From JBJXHC01 sp046160825 (GTDB lineage: Bacteria; Bacteroidota; Ignavibacteria; UBA10030; UBA6906), in assembly GCA_046160825.1 (NCBI GenBank), contig JBJXHC010000075.1, positions 1 to 64,000 on the forward strand: a DNA stretch of 64,000 nt, written 5' to 3'. Below are positions 1 to 8,424 of the stretch, one piece after another. The position numbers were made by a program, and so were the translations under genes. Each line of letters starts with the position of its first letter. The stretch's first letter is position 1. A model generated the notes under the pieces. It saw only the letters and a list, made by a program, of their open reading frames with translations. It had not been told where the DNA came from and did no database searches.

Positions 1-848
1 TGGAGGGTGTTGAGATCATCAATCCATCAAAGTCGCCAAAGTTTGATGAGTACGTGACTGCTTACTACGCGATGCGGCAGCGGAAGGGTGCGACGCGCTT
101 CGATGCAGAACGGCAGATGGCGACGCACAACATCTTCGGTATGATGATGGTGCAACGGGGCGATGCAGACGGCTTGATCTCCGGTCTCACACAGCATTAT
201 CCCGATACCGTGCGGCCAGCAATACAGATTATCGGCACGCGAGAGGGCGTCAGAAAGGTTGCAGGGTTGTATATGATGATCTTCAAGAACCGGACGATCT
301 TCATTGCCGATGCCACCGTCAATATCGAACCTACGGCCGAAGACCTGGCTGAAATTGCTTTGTTGACTGCCGAGAAGGTAAAACAGTTCAATATCGTTCC
401 GAAGATTGCAATGCTTTCATTCAGCAGTTTCGGTGGGACGAATCATCCCCTGGCGGCGAAAGTGCAAAAAGCCCTGGCTCTGGTCAAGGCACGGGCACCG
501 CATCTTGCAATCGATGGCGAAATGCAGGCGGATGCGGCGGTGTCACCTGAGATTCTTGCAGAACTCTTCCCATTCAGTCCGTTGCAGGGTGGTGCCAATG
601 TTCTGATCTGCCCCGACCTGACTTCGGCGAACATCGCATATAAATTGCTGAAGTGTCTCAGCGATGCAGTGGCGGTCGGACCGATCCTGATGGGGATAAA
701 GAAACCGGTGTATCTCCTTGTGCCGGGAAATGATGTGAACGATATCGTCAATATTACTGCGATGGCTGTGTGTGAATCGCAACGGTTACGTGAGGAGAAG
801 TTGGAGGCGAAGGAACATGCGTTCGAGCTTCCTGTCCATGCGGAGTAG
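1..848 (+). CDS. maeB: NADP-dependent malic enzyme, C-terminal phosphotransacetylase-like domain (partial, 5' end outside window)
   Basis: The reading frame is already open at the window edge (first full codon at base 3) and runs to a stop at 846-848, so only the C-terminal part is visible. The protein matches the phosphate acetyl/butyryltransferase-like domain that ends large bacterial malic enzymes: it begins with the EEYV/YY..RQRKG region, followed by FGMMMVQRGDADGLISGL and, near the end, GPILMGIKKPVYLLVPG. In MaeB proteins this domain is thought to be regulatory (acetyl-CoA response), while the missing N-terminal part decarboxylates malate to pyruvate. A free-standing phosphotransacetylase is the alternative, but the residues just upstream of the first GTG continue the domain, so an internal start is unlikely. 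Family call firm; malic enzyme versus Pta cannot be settled without the missing sequence. Confidence 0.8.
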   Translation, partial: EGVEIINPSKSPKFDEYVTAYYAMRQRKGATRFDAERQMATHNIFGMMMVQRGDADGLISGLTQHYPDTVRPAIQIIGTREGVRKVAGLYMMIFKNRTIFIADATVNIEPTAEDLAEIALLTAEKVKQFNIVPKIAMLSFSSFGGTNHPLAAKVQKALALVKARAPHLAIDGEMQADAAVSPEILAELFPFSPLQGGANVLICPDLTSANIAYKLLKCLSDAVAVGPILMGIKKPVYLLVPGNDVNDIVNITAMAVCESQRLREEKLEAKEHAFELPVHAE

Positions 849-878
849 AGAGCAAAACCATAAATCGAAAGCACGATC

Positions 879-1313
879 ATGAGTATCATGTTCAGTCGCA
901 GATGCGAATACGCTCTGCAAGCTGTATTATATCTCGCACTGAAGAATGGGGGGACGAGGACATCCGTCAAGGAACTCGTCCAGCACATTCAAGTGCCTTC
1001 CCCGTTCCTTGCAAAGATCCTTCAGGAACTTGCGCACAAGGGAGTGCTCATGTCCTCCAAAGGACCGCGCGGAGGGTTTGGGCTCGCCAAACCGGCCAAC
1101 CAGATCACGATGCTTGAAATCGTGGAGTCAGTTGACGGGACGGCATTTACGAATGGTTGTCTGCTCGGGTTTATGGAGTGTACCACCGAAACGCCGTGTG
1201 CAATGCACGATGAGTGGTTCGGGATTCGTGATCGGATTATTGGCGCACTTGGCAATCAGGACCTCGGAGAGATGGCAAGGCGAATGCACAAGCCTGAGTA
1301 CGTCGGAGCCTGA
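879..1313 (+). CDS. Rrf2/IscR/NsrR-family transcriptional regulator
   Basis: This 144-residue protein has the Rrf2 layout. A winged helix-turn-helix spans about residues 1-80, with the typical RRCEYALQAVLYLA start, the SPFLAKILQEL recognition helix and a GPRGGFGLA wing. Three cysteines follow at 94, 101 and 107 (C-X6-C-X5-C), the usual place for an Fe-S cluster in IscR, NsrR and RsrR. The protein is therefore probably a cluster-based sensor of redox state, nitric oxide or iron. It lies directly upstream of a polyferredoxin gene and the electron-transfer island, which suggests redox control of those genes; this is inference. The first ATG at 879 is used; ATG 888 is a possible alternative. The specific ligand cannot be read from sequence. 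Confidence 0.85.
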   Translation: MSIMFSRRCEYALQAVLYLALKNGGTRTSVKELVQHIQVPSPFLAKILQELAHKGVLMSSKGPRGGFGLAKPANQITMLEIVESVDGTAFTNGCLLGFMECTTETPCAMHDEWFGIRDRIIGALGNQDLGEMARRMHKPEYVGA

Positions 1314-1349
1314 GTTGGGATATGTTCTCCCATGTTCTGGTTGCGGAGT

Positions 1350-1365
1350 TGGCACGGGAATTGGC
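1350..1365 (+). promoter_or_regulatory. Candidate sigma-54 (RpoN) promoter before the polyferredoxin gene
   Basis: TGGCACG, four bases, then TTGG. The -24 half is a perfect RpoN match, and the TTG of the -12 half sits at the exact spacing, but the following C is replaced by G. The predicted start near 1376 leaves only a very short leader before the ATG at 1392, which weakens this site on its own. It is supported mainly by similar sites elsewhere in the window. Confidence 0.4.
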
Positions 1366-1391
1366 TTCTTAGGACTGGAAGGTCGATGGGA

Positions 1392-2684
1392 ATGACGAAT
1401 CCAGCCAAAGGAAATCAGAGGGACGATTCTCAATCGGGCCAGGTTATCAGACTTGAAAGTCCGATTATGAGAATTGAAAAAATGGAATCCGGAAGAGGTA
1501 TCCTTCCGGACGAATTTGTCGCCGACACCTCGTTTCGCAGAGTCCTGAAGGTCGAGAAGCCCCGGACAATAAAGAAGATCCCATCTGGCTCTCGCCGTCG
1601 CCTGCCGGATTTTTCCTCCGAACCCCGTTACACAAAGCGGTTCATGTGGAGACTCAAGGACGATCCGCAGTTCCTCAGGTCAACAGTCCAGTTTACGTTT
1701 GCCCTCCTTTGTGTTTGGATTGGGATTGAGTTTTACGTCTTCATGCAGTGGGGGCTTTCAGATGGAGATGTCTCGTTTTCCAATCGTCCTCCAGGGGTCG
1801 AGGGTTTTCTTCCGATCAGCGCCCTCATCAGTCTCAAGTATTGGATGCTCACGGGCATCGTCAACAACATTCATCCCGCATCCCTGTTCATCCTGGTCGC
1901 GATTGTTGCTATCAGCGTTGTACTCAAGAAGTCTTTCTGCAGTTGGTTGTGTCCTGTAGGCACGGTAAGCGAGTCTCTGTGGATGGTCGGACAAAGGCTC
2001 TTCAAGCGCAACCTGAATGTTACGCGCTGGCTTGATTACCCTCTCCGATCCCTCAAATACATTTTTCTTTTCTTTTTTGTGTACGCAATCTGGAATATGG
2101 ATGTCTCATCGTTGGCGACGTTCATTCATAGCCCTTACAACAAAGTTGCGGATATCAAGATGTACTTGTTTTTTGCGGAGATCACCACGTTTGCGCTGTG
2201 GGTGATTCTTGGTCTTGTCCTGCTCTCGGTGGTGATCAAGAACTTCTGGTGTCGCTTCTTGTGTCCCTACGGTGCTCTGCTCGGCATTGTTGGGTGGATG
2301 AGTCCCTTGAAGGTTACACGCAACGCATCCTCGTGCATTGACTGCGAGCTCTGTACGAAAGCATGTCCTGCCAACATCAAGGTGCATGTCGTTGGAAGAG
2401 TATGGAGTGATGAGTGCACGAGCTGTTTGCAGTGTGTATCCGTGTGTCCGGTGAAGGATACGCTCAATATGCAACTGAGTACATCTCGCAAACTCGTCCC
2501 TCACTGGATGTTGGGAATTCTTGTCGCCGGAGTATTTGTGGCTATTACAGGGTTGGCAATGCTCACTGGTCACTGGCAGAACACAATCACGCAGGAGGAA
2601 TATCAGCGCCGATTCCGCCAACTTGATTCGCCAAAGTATCAACACTTTCAGGGCAAGGTGCCGGACTATGGATCAGAGGACTGA
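1392..2684 (+). CDS. Membrane-bound polyferredoxin, NapH/CcoG-like 4Fe-4S protein
   Basis: This 430-residue protein has about five membrane segments. Two CxxxCP turns at membrane edges (CSWLCPVG and CRFLCPYG) are typical of the Fer4_5 module of NapH, NosR, RdxA and CcoG proteins. Two consecutive ferredoxin motifs follow, CIDCELCTKACP and CTSCLQCVSVCP, each able to hold one 4Fe-4S cluster, then a C-terminal membrane helix. Such proteins pass electrons between the quinone pool or a ferredoxin and periplasmic or membrane redox partners. ATG 1392 is chosen because GGAAGG (1377-1382) lies nine bases upstream; ATG 1386 is too close. The gene ends inside the next gene (17-base overlap), so the two are cotranscribed. 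The exact electron partner is unknown; the multiheme cytochromes downstream are plausible. Confidence 0.85.
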   Translation: MTNPAKGNQRDDSQSGQVIRLESPIMRIEKMESGRGILPDEFVADTSFRRVLKVEKPRTIKKIPSGSRRRLPDFSSEPRYTKRFMWRLKDDPQFLRSTVQFTFALLCVWIGIEFYVFMQWGLSDGDVSFSNRPPGVEGFLPISALISLKYWMLTGIVNNIHPASLFILVAIVAISVVLKKSFCSWLCPVGTVSESLWMVGQRLFKRNLNVTRWLDYPLRSLKYIFLFFFVYAIWNMDVSSLATFIHSPYNKVADIKMYLFFAEITTFALWVILGLVLLSVVIKNFWCRFLCPYGALLGIVGWMSPLKVTRNASSCIDCELCTKACPANIKVHVVGRVWSDECTSCLQCVSVCPVKDTLNMQLSTSRKLVPHWMLGILVAGVFVAITGLAMLTGHWQNTITQEEYQRRFRQLDSPKYQHFQGKVPDYGSED

Positions 2685-3441
2685 GGTGTTCGGTGCCGGG
2701 GAATTTTATGACCGGCTTGCACCGGACTACGATCAGATGACCGGTTTCGAAGGCCGGTTTGTCCGGGAACGATCTGCCTTCAAGGTTCTTGTCGACAACC
2801 ACTGCATAACCACCGCGTTGGATGCCGGATGTGGAACGGGATTTCATTCGTTTCTGCTTGCACGGCTTGGAGTTGCAGTGACAGCTGTTGATCTCTCTGC
2901 AGCAATGCTTGAGGGACTTCGCCGGCACTCTTCCGAAGAGAATCTCACGATTGCAGTCCTTCAGGCTTCATTTCAGGAATTACCGCAGCGCCTCAGCGTG
3001 TCGTTCGATGGTATCTTCTGTATGGGGAATGCATTGTCACATCTGCTGACCGATCAGGATCTCCGTATGGCGCTCAACAATTTTTCGACGATGCTCAACC
3101 CCGGCGGCCTTCTTGTTCTCCAGCTATTGAACTACGAGCGGATTCTTGACCAGAGACCCCGTGTGCTCAACACGAGGAAAATCGGTGCAACGATCTATAC
3201 ACGTTACTACGAGTATGAGAATCCGTTGATCCGGTTCAACATCTCGAAATCCCGGGAAGGAAATGAGCAGCCGGATGAGATCATCACGACGACCCTGCGT
3301 CCGATACTGCAGAAGGAGCTTTCCGTAATAGTGCGTGATGCGGGATTTGAGAGCACGAAATGTTTCGGCTCTATCTCCATGACGGAATACCTGCCCGCAA
3401 CATCTCAAGACCTTGTGGTGCTGGCATTGAGAAGAGCTTAG
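2668..3441 (+). CDS. Class I SAM-dependent methyltransferase
   Basis: This is a 257-residue protein with the Rossmann-type methyltransferase core. Motif I is ALDAGCGTGFHSFLLA (about residues 50-65), followed by the acidic end of strand 2 (VTAVDLSAAML), the motif II/III region FDGIFCMGNALSHL and the LNPGGLLVLQLLNY segment. It resembles small-molecule methyltransferases of the UbiE/COQ5 and Methyltransf_25 type. The substrate cannot be deduced. ATG 2668 starts within the 3' end of the polyferredoxin gene, so translational coupling is likely. A role in quinone or another cofactor would fit the respiratory setting but is inference. Confidence 0.75.
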   Translation: MDQRTEVFGAGEFYDRLAPDYDQMTGFEGRFVRERSAFKVLVDNHCITTALDAGCGTGFHSFLLARLGVAVTAVDLSAAMLEGLRRHSSEENLTIAVLQASFQELPQRLSVSFDGIFCMGNALSHLLTDQDLRMALNNFSTMLNPGGLLVLQLLNYERILDQRPRVLNTRKIGATIYTRYYEYENPLIRFNISKSREGNEQPDEIITTTLRPILQKELSVIVRDAGFESTKCFGSISMTEYLPATSQDLVVLALRRA

Positions 3442-3472
3442 TGGGTCCCAATGGAGGTGAGGCATGCGAAGT

Positions 3473-4039
3473 TCAGGTGTGCTTTGTTCTCTTCAGGAGA
3501 TTGTGGCAATACGGGCAGAAACCGTGACCCTTCAGATCAAGCTCTTCCACGTATGATGCGGCATGCATAACGCAGGAGTGAAGTGAACAGTGCACCAGCC
3601 CCAACGAGTGGCCGAGTTCATGAATCACGACCTTTTGCAGTCGCTCTTGGACGAGTTGCTGATTGGATGGAAGTCCATAGAGCTCATTGCGGAAACGATG
3701 ATACGATACAACGGCAACATTTCCCCCCAACGCAGCCTCACCGAACACATACGTGAGTATCGGTATGAACAAGTCCTGTCCCGTCACGCCGACGATTCGT
3801 ACTGCATGACCCGTTTGTGTTGTCAAGGTCCGGAGGGTTGATGGAGCCGAATGATCCAGGTAGTGTAAGATTGCAGTGGAATTGTATTGTCCGCGTTGAC
3901 TGTCATAGAATCGGTCAATTGGGATGGACCTTGGGCGGATGCTTACCGCTACTCCAAACGTCTCTCGTAGCGCAGATCCCAAACCATCAAATACACCGGC
4001 GTCAACCTCTGCCAGCGGTTGTACCTCAATTGCTGTCAT
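3473..4039 (-). CDS. amzA: Archaemetzincin-family zinc metalloprotease
   Basis: This 188-residue protein carries the diagnostic archaemetzincin signature: HELGHSLGLVH (H140, H144 and H150 for the catalytic zinc; E141 as general base), C151, C156, the Met-turn CVM, and a later CPYC pair (C175, C178). The four cysteines bind a second, structural zinc in this family. Archaemetzincins are small aminopeptidase-like enzymes with no signal peptide, and their cellular substrates are poorly known. The start overlaps the end of the NtrC-like regulator gene by 14 bases, so it is the third gene of the kinase-regulator operon. Its presence there hints at regulated turnover of a peptide or protein linked to the redox response; that link is inference. 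Confidence 0.85.
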   Translation of the reverse strand: MTAIEVQPLAEVDAGVFDGLGSALRETFGVAVSIRPRSIPIDRFYDSQRGQYNSTAILHYLDHSAPSTLRTLTTQTGHAVRIVGVTGQDLFIPILTYVFGEAALGGNVAVVSYHRFRNELYGLPSNQQLVQERLQKVVIHELGHSLGLVHCSLHSCVMHAASYVEELDLKGHGFCPYCHNLLKRTKHT

Positions 4040-5378
4040 TGCGCTTCAGGTCGTACTTCTGAATCTTGTGGTAAAGTGTTACCCGGTCAATATCCAGAAT
4101 AGTTGCAGCACGACTGACATTCCATCCTGTTTCGGCGAGAACCTCCTGGATATACTTGTGCTCAACATCGTCAAGTGTTTTCCTGCCGTTGGCTCCTACG
4201 ACCACTGTTCGTAACGGAAGATGATCCTTCTCGATCATCGCCCCAACGCTCACCACTACAGCGCGCTCGATTGCATTCTCTAGCTCACGGACATTTCCCG
4301 GCCATTCATACCCCTTCAGCTCGATCATCGCTTCATGCGAAAATCCTTCAATCTTCTTGTTCATTGCCTTTGAATATTTGTCAAGGAAATGATGGGCCAG
4401 TTTTGCCATATCTCCCTTTCGATTGCGGAGAGGAGGGATGCAAATCGGAAAAACATTCACACGGTAGAAGAGGTCTTCTCTGAACGTGCCTTCTTTTACT
4501 GCTTGCTCCAGGTTCTTATTCGTCGCACAAATCACCCTGAAGTCTGATTTGAGAACCTCTGTTCCTCCGACCCGTGTGAACTGCTTTGTCTCGATAACGC
4601 GGAGCAAGTCCATCTGCGTCTTCGTATCAATGTTCCCAATTTCATCAAGGAACAACGTCCCTCCATCGGCCATCTCCACTTTTCCTTTCCGCGTGTACTG
4701 TGCACCGGTGAACGCACCTTTCTCATGACCAAACAGTTCGCTTTCCAGCAATGTCTCTGTCATGGCACCGCAGTTTACAGTGACGAGAGAGAAGAACTTT
4801 CGTTGACTGGCATTGTGAATTGCGCGTGCGACCAGCTCTTTGCCAGTACCGCTCTCACCGCGTATCATGACGGTGGTATCTGCAACAGCAACGGTCTGCA
4901 CAAGTTTCAGGACATTAAGGATCTCCGGCGATTCACCGATAATCTTATCGCTGCTGGTGAGTTCGTTGACCGCATCTTTCAGCCGCTGATTCTCTTTGAG
5001 CAGTTCCTGTTCCTGAAGAATCTTCTCGACAAGATGATCAAGATAGTCGGGGTCAATGGGTTTCGTGATGTAATCGTAGGCGCCATCTTTGAGGGACTTC
5101 ACTGCAGTCTCCACAGCCGCAAACGCCGTGATAATGATAACGGCGATATGTTTGTTGGTTTCCTTGATACGATGCAACAGTTCAATGCCGTCCATGCCCG
5201 GCATCCTGATGTCGACAAACATGATGTTCCAGTGGTTCGCCTGCAGCTTTTTTAGTGCTGATGCAGCATTCTCTGCTACGTCAACGCGGTAGCCCCCTTC
5301 GGCAAACCATTTCGAGAGCGACTCACGTACGATCAACTCATCGTCTACGATAAGAATCCCGACCTCATTGTTGTTCAT
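4026..5378 (-). CDS. NtrC-family sigma-54-dependent response regulator
   Basis: This 450-residue protein has three domains. The receiver (about 1-120) has the acidic pair DD at 12-13, phosphoacceptor D56 in MFVDIRMPG, and the conserved lysine in DYITKP. The AAA+ domain (about 145-385) has Walker A GESGTGKE, the GAFTGA loop that contacts sigma-54, and Walker B LFLDEIG. A C-terminal Fis-type helix-turn-helix carries NVSRAATILDIDRVTLYHKI. GAFTGA is complete, so it should activate RpoN promoters. It overlaps the sensor kinase gene by 14 bases and amzA by 14 bases. Several sigma-54-like promoter sites lie in front of the neighbouring cytochrome and pilus operons and are the natural candidate targets. 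Confidence 0.93.
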   Translation of the reverse strand: MNNNEVGILIVDDELIVRESLSKWFAEGGYRVDVAENAASALKKLQANHWNIMFVDIRMPGMDGIELLHRIKETNKHIAVIIITAFAAVETAVKSLKDGAYDYITKPIDPDYLDHLVEKILQEQELLKENQRLKDAVNELTSSDKIIGESPEILNVLKLVQTVAVADTTVMIRGESGTGKELVARAIHNASQRKFFSLVTVNCGAMTETLLESELFGHEKGAFTGAQYTRKGKVEMADGGTLFLDEIGNIDTKTQMDLLRVIETKQFTRVGGTEVLKSDFRVICATNKNLEQAVKEGTFREDLFYRVNVFPICIPPLRNRKGDMAKLAHHFLDKYSKAMNKKIEGFSHEAMIELKGYEWPGNVRELENAIERAVVVSVGAMIEKDHLPLRTVVVGANGRKTLDDVEHKYIQEVLAETGWNVSRAATILDIDRVTLYHKIQKYDLKRNDSN

Positions 5379-7026
5379 GGTTCATTTCCTTTCTTATTCC
5401 GGAAACTCCCGGTTGTGATGCATCCATTTCTTGCTTTATGGGAAACGTCAGCGTGAATGTTGTTCCTGCTCCCGGTGTCGAGTCCGCGAGAATGGTCCCG
5501 TGGTGGTGCTGAACAATCCCATACACCACCGCCAGACCCAGTCCAACCCCCTTGCCTTCAGACTTTGTCGTGAAGAACGGCTCAAAAATGTGCGCCTTCA
5601 CATCGTCGCTCATTCCGCATCCTGTATCGCTCACGCAAAGACGAACCTTATCCGGTGCTTGCTGTAGCACCTCGATCTTCAAGTGTCCCGCGGAAGTTCT
5701 TCCGGGAGAGTCCATCGCTTCAATTGCGTTCGATATCAATGCGATAAGTGCCTGCTGAAGTTGATTTGAATCGCCATCCATCACGATATTGTCCGGGCAC
5801 GAGATGTTCAATTCGATCTCATGCATACGGGCATGGTGGCTCATGAGCATTACGCAACGATCCACAACTGTTTTCAAGGAGACAACACCGAATGATCCCC
5901 CCCGGTGGCGCGCAAAGACGAGCAGGTTCTTCACGATGTTACCGCAACGGAGTGATTCATCAGCGATGAGTTTCAGCTCATCATGCATTTGCTGAAGTTC
6001 TTTTTCGCCGAGGGTGGACCGTTTCACTTTTTTCATCAACAGCCGTGCGAATGTCAGAATACCCTCAAGCGGATTGTTCAGTTCATGGGCAACAGTCGCC
6101 GCAAGGTTTCCCAGTGATGCCATTTTCTCGACAGTGACCATATGCTTGTGTGCCCGCTCCAGGTCTGCGGTTTTTTCTTCCACCTTTTGTTCGAGTGTGC
6201 GTGACCATCCTGTGAGTTCCTCCCTCGCGGTGACGAGATCTTCCGTCATACGGTTGAACGTCACAGCGAGCTTGCCAAACTCATCGCTCGATGTTGTTTC
6301 AAGCTTCTGATCCAACTGGCCCGAAGAGACCAACTGCATTCCCCTCATCAGTCGCTTAACTGGTCGGTTGATGACGATCCAAATGAAGCCTCCCGAGATC
6401 AAAGAGATCAGGAGTACGGCACCCGATGAAAGGAGGAGGAGCTGGTTCCTGCTTTGCTGCAGGTGGACGTCCACCTGCGCAAGAGACATTTTCACATCCA
6501 GAACTCCCAGAATGGTTTTCGATTCCGGGTGTGCATGACACGCTGCGTCCGAACATTGTCGTTCATTCCGGATCGGGGTAATGAGCCCGAGAACGCGGTC
6601 GCCGTTTGGTTTGCTAAAAACGCGCGTGAGCTGGGCGGTTGTTTGAGAAATGCTGTCGAGATGCGTGGACGAATGACAACTCACACATGCCTCAGCGTTT
6701 ACATCCACCTGGGTGTGCGCTTCGTCCGGGATGGATCCAAAGATGACTTCACCCTGTTTGTTGTAAATGCGGATGCCTTCGAGTCCCGGTTCACCCCCGA
6801 CAGAGGCGATGATGTTGCGAACATCGTCCTTTTGATTGAGTAACATGCTGTGGCGCGTAGAGCGGGCAATAAGGTCGCTGACCCTCGTCGCTCCCATGAC
6901 CACATTTTCCATAATGTGAGACTGCTGGATTTGTACGGCGGCGAAGGTGAACGCAAACAGGATGATGGTCTGTACTGAGACAATCACCAGGAAGAGTCTG
7001 AATGCTATTGTCCGCGTGAGTTTCAT
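5365..7026 (-). CDS. Sensor histidine kinase with c-heme-type motifs in its periplasmic domain
   Basis: This 553-residue protein (from ATG 7026) has an N-terminal membrane helix, a periplasmic domain of about 160 residues, a second helix, HAMP, a HisKA box (NLAATVAHELNNPLEG) and a HATPase (DTGCGMSD, GVGLGLAVVYG). The periplasmic domain holds CVSCH (residues 114-118) and CSDAACH (158-164). The first is a standard covalent heme-c motif; the second has four residues between the cysteines. The kinase probably senses redox potential or a ligand through heme, as in periplasmic cytochrome-type sensors. ATG 7026 is preferred over GTG 7071 because CAGGA lies four bases upstream and because a promoter-like motif overlaps the GTG. 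Cognate regulator is the overlapping NtrC-type gene. Heme attachment is predicted, not shown. Confidence 0.88.
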   Translation of the reverse strand: MKLTRTIAFRLFLVIVSVQTIILFAFTFAAVQIQQSHIMENVVMGATRVSDLIARSTRHSMLLNQKDDVRNIIASVGGEPGLEGIRIYNKQGEVIFGSIPDEAHTQVDVNAEACVSCHSSTHLDSISQTTAQLTRVFSKPNGDRVLGLITPIRNERQCSDAACHAHPESKTILGVLDVKMSLAQVDVHLQQSRNQLLLLSSGAVLLISLISGGFIWIVINRPVKRLMRGMQLVSSGQLDQKLETTSSDEFGKLAVTFNRMTEDLVTAREELTGWSRTLEQKVEEKTADLERAHKHMVTVEKMASLGNLAATVAHELNNPLEGILTFARLLMKKVKRSTLGEKELQQMHDELKLIADESLRCGNIVKNLLVFARHRGGSFGVVSLKTVVDRCVMLMSHHARMHEIELNISCPDNIVMDGDSNQLQQALIALISNAIEAMDSPGRTSAGHLKIEVLQQAPDKVRLCVSDTGCGMSDDVKAHIFEPFFTTKSEGKGVGLGLAVVYGIVQHHHGTILADSTPGAGTTFTLTFPIKQEMDASQPGVSGIRKEMNHEQQ

Positions 7027-7065
7027 ACGATCCTGAGAAAAGACGGAATCCCCCGCGTTGAATTT

Positions 7066-7082
7066 GTTCACAATTCATGCCA
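7066..7082 (-). promoter_or_regulatory. Candidate sigma-54-like promoter of the heme-type kinase operon
   Basis: On the minus strand this reads TGGCATGAATTGTGAAC: a full -24 box (TGGCATG), and a -12 box at the right distance with one mismatch in the core (GTG for TTG). It is 39 bases upstream of the preferred kinase start. The GTGAAC end is shared with TTGAAC in two other sites in this window (11054 and 20567). If real, the operon may autoregulate through its own NtrC-like product. Confidence 0.35.
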
Positions 7083-7137
7083 GCCGGGATACGCGGAGAT
7101 TCCGTCCATTTGAAGACTAACTGCATATTTCCTTTTC

Positions 7138-7151
7138 AGACCGATCGGTCT
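7138..7151. promoter_or_regulatory. Perfect 14-bp palindrome, possible operator
   Basis: AGACCGATCGGTCT is perfectly self-complementary without a loop, which favours a dimeric protein-binding site over an RNA hairpin. It lies in the gap between the end of the nrfD-like gene and the start of the sensor kinase operon, about 110 bases upstream of the kinase ATG. On the minus strand TTGACA lies four bases upstream of it, so it could fall in the spacer of a housekeeping-type promoter. No convincing -10 box was found at the right distance, and the binding protein is unknown. Confidence 0.35.
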
Positions 7152-7207
7152 TTTGTCAACTCTGGAGATGGTCCCCTTTTGTAATAACAGGAATGACAAA
7201 CACAACA

Positions 7208-8419
7208 TCATCCTCGTGAATTTGCGGCGACAAGACTCTTCCTGAGATTCGATAGCGTACCTGGCTCCGGAACGGAGTCAGGTGCTGCCACATGACCAAG
7301 CTCAGTCTTCTTGTCAAACACATCGGAGTACTTGGCCACAAACGAGAATGCAGCGAATCCAAAAGCAGCGAGAGCTATGGTGATGGAGAGCTCCTGCCAT
7401 GATGGAATGTATGTCCGCGTTTGCCACTGCTCCATGCTGGTGATGGCAGTATTCAATCTGTGGGCGACGAACCCAAGCAACACAAGCACTGATGAATAGA
7501 ACAGCCCAACCTTGCTCGTCCGGACTTTCTTGAACAGAAGCAGCGCGAAGGGAACCAGGACTCCCAGGACGACTTCCCCGATGAACATTATGCTTTGGTA
7601 CGTTGGCTCAAACACGTATTGCAATGCATCCCGATTCACCAGATCCTGAATTCGTACGGTGAAGTACAGTGCAAGCACAACCACCACGACTTTCGCCAAC
7701 TGGGAGAGTAATGGCAGTTCTATCTCTCTACCGAATGCTCGCGCAGAGAGGAAGGACTCAAAGATCGTCATGCACAATCCTGCCGCAACGCACGAGATGA
7801 TGAAGAGAAACGGAATGACGTTGGAATACCAGAGCGGGTGCATTCTCCCCGGTATGATAAGGAACAGCGACCCGAGGGAGGACTGGTGGAGTGTGGAAAG
7901 AAGCACACCTGCAACAACCAACGGAATCGTGATTGCCTTGACGACCTTCAAGGCCCGCTTCAGCCGGAAGCGTTCAAGAACCACGGGACTAAACTCCAAC
8001 GCGAGCACTGTCGTGTACAGCATCACGCACCATGCAACTTCGAACATCACCGATCTCGGGTTCCAATAAATGAGTGCGTGCCAGATGGCCCACGGACGCC
8101 CGAGATCAACCATCAGGCCTGCGATGACAAGCAGATATCCGAGAAACGCTGTGAGAATAGTGGGTCGAAGGATTGGTCTGAACCGCTCAATGTTGAAGAT
8201 ATACACTGCCGCCGCAATAGTGAATCCGCCGGCTGCGAGTCCGACCCCGACCAGAATATCGAACCCGATCCATAATCCCCACGGAAATGTATCTGCAAGA
8301 TTTGTGGTGGCCCCGAGGCCGAGAGTGAAGCGCTGGATTGTTGCCACAAGTCCTGCCACCATCAACGCCACGGCAACTACTTTCCAAAAAGTTATCTTAA
8401 GAAGTCCAGGGAATTTCAT
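7208..8419 (-). CDS. nrfD: NrfD/HybB-family membrane quinol-interacting subunit
   Basis: This highly hydrophobic 403-residue protein has about ten transmembrane helices. Its arrangement (PWGLWIGFDILVGVGLAAGG early; DLGRPWAIWHALIYWNPRS in the middle) is typical of the HybB/NrfD/PsrC family. These proteins bind quinone in the membrane and exchange electrons with a partner ferredoxin. The ferredoxin is encoded just upstream; its stop and a possible ATG at 8425 overlap by one base. ATG 8419 is chosen because AAGGTG lies six bases before it, while the 8425 start would have no spacing. It ends the four-gene operon of two H-protein-like subunits, ferredoxin and NrfD. Whether it oxidises quinol or reduces quinone cannot be told from sequence. 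Confidence 0.9.
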   Translation of the reverse strand: MKFPGLLKITFWKVVAVALMVAGLVATIQRFTLGLGATTNLADTFPWGLWIGFDILVGVGLAAGGFTIAAAVYIFNIERFRPILRPTILTAFLGYLLVIAGLMVDLGRPWAIWHALIYWNPRSVMFEVAWCVMLYTTVLALEFSPVVLERFRLKRALKVVKAITIPLVVAGVLLSTLHQSSLGSLFLIIPGRMHPLWYSNVIPFLFIISCVAAGLCMTIFESFLSARAFGREIELPLLSQLAKVVVVVLALYFTVRIQDLVNRDALQYVFEPTYQSIMFIGEVVLGVLVPFALLLFKKVRTSKVGLFYSSVLVLLGFVAHRLNTAITSMEQWQTRTYIPSWQELSITIALAAFGFAAFSFVAKYSDVFDKKTELGHVAAPDSVPEPGTLSNLRKSLVAANSRG

Positions 8420-8424
8420 AGTCA

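Noticed and set aside
443..988. 181-codon minus-strand frame opposite the malic enzyme domain
   Set aside because: It is a shadow of the real plus-strand coding sequence, with unlikely composition and no domain.
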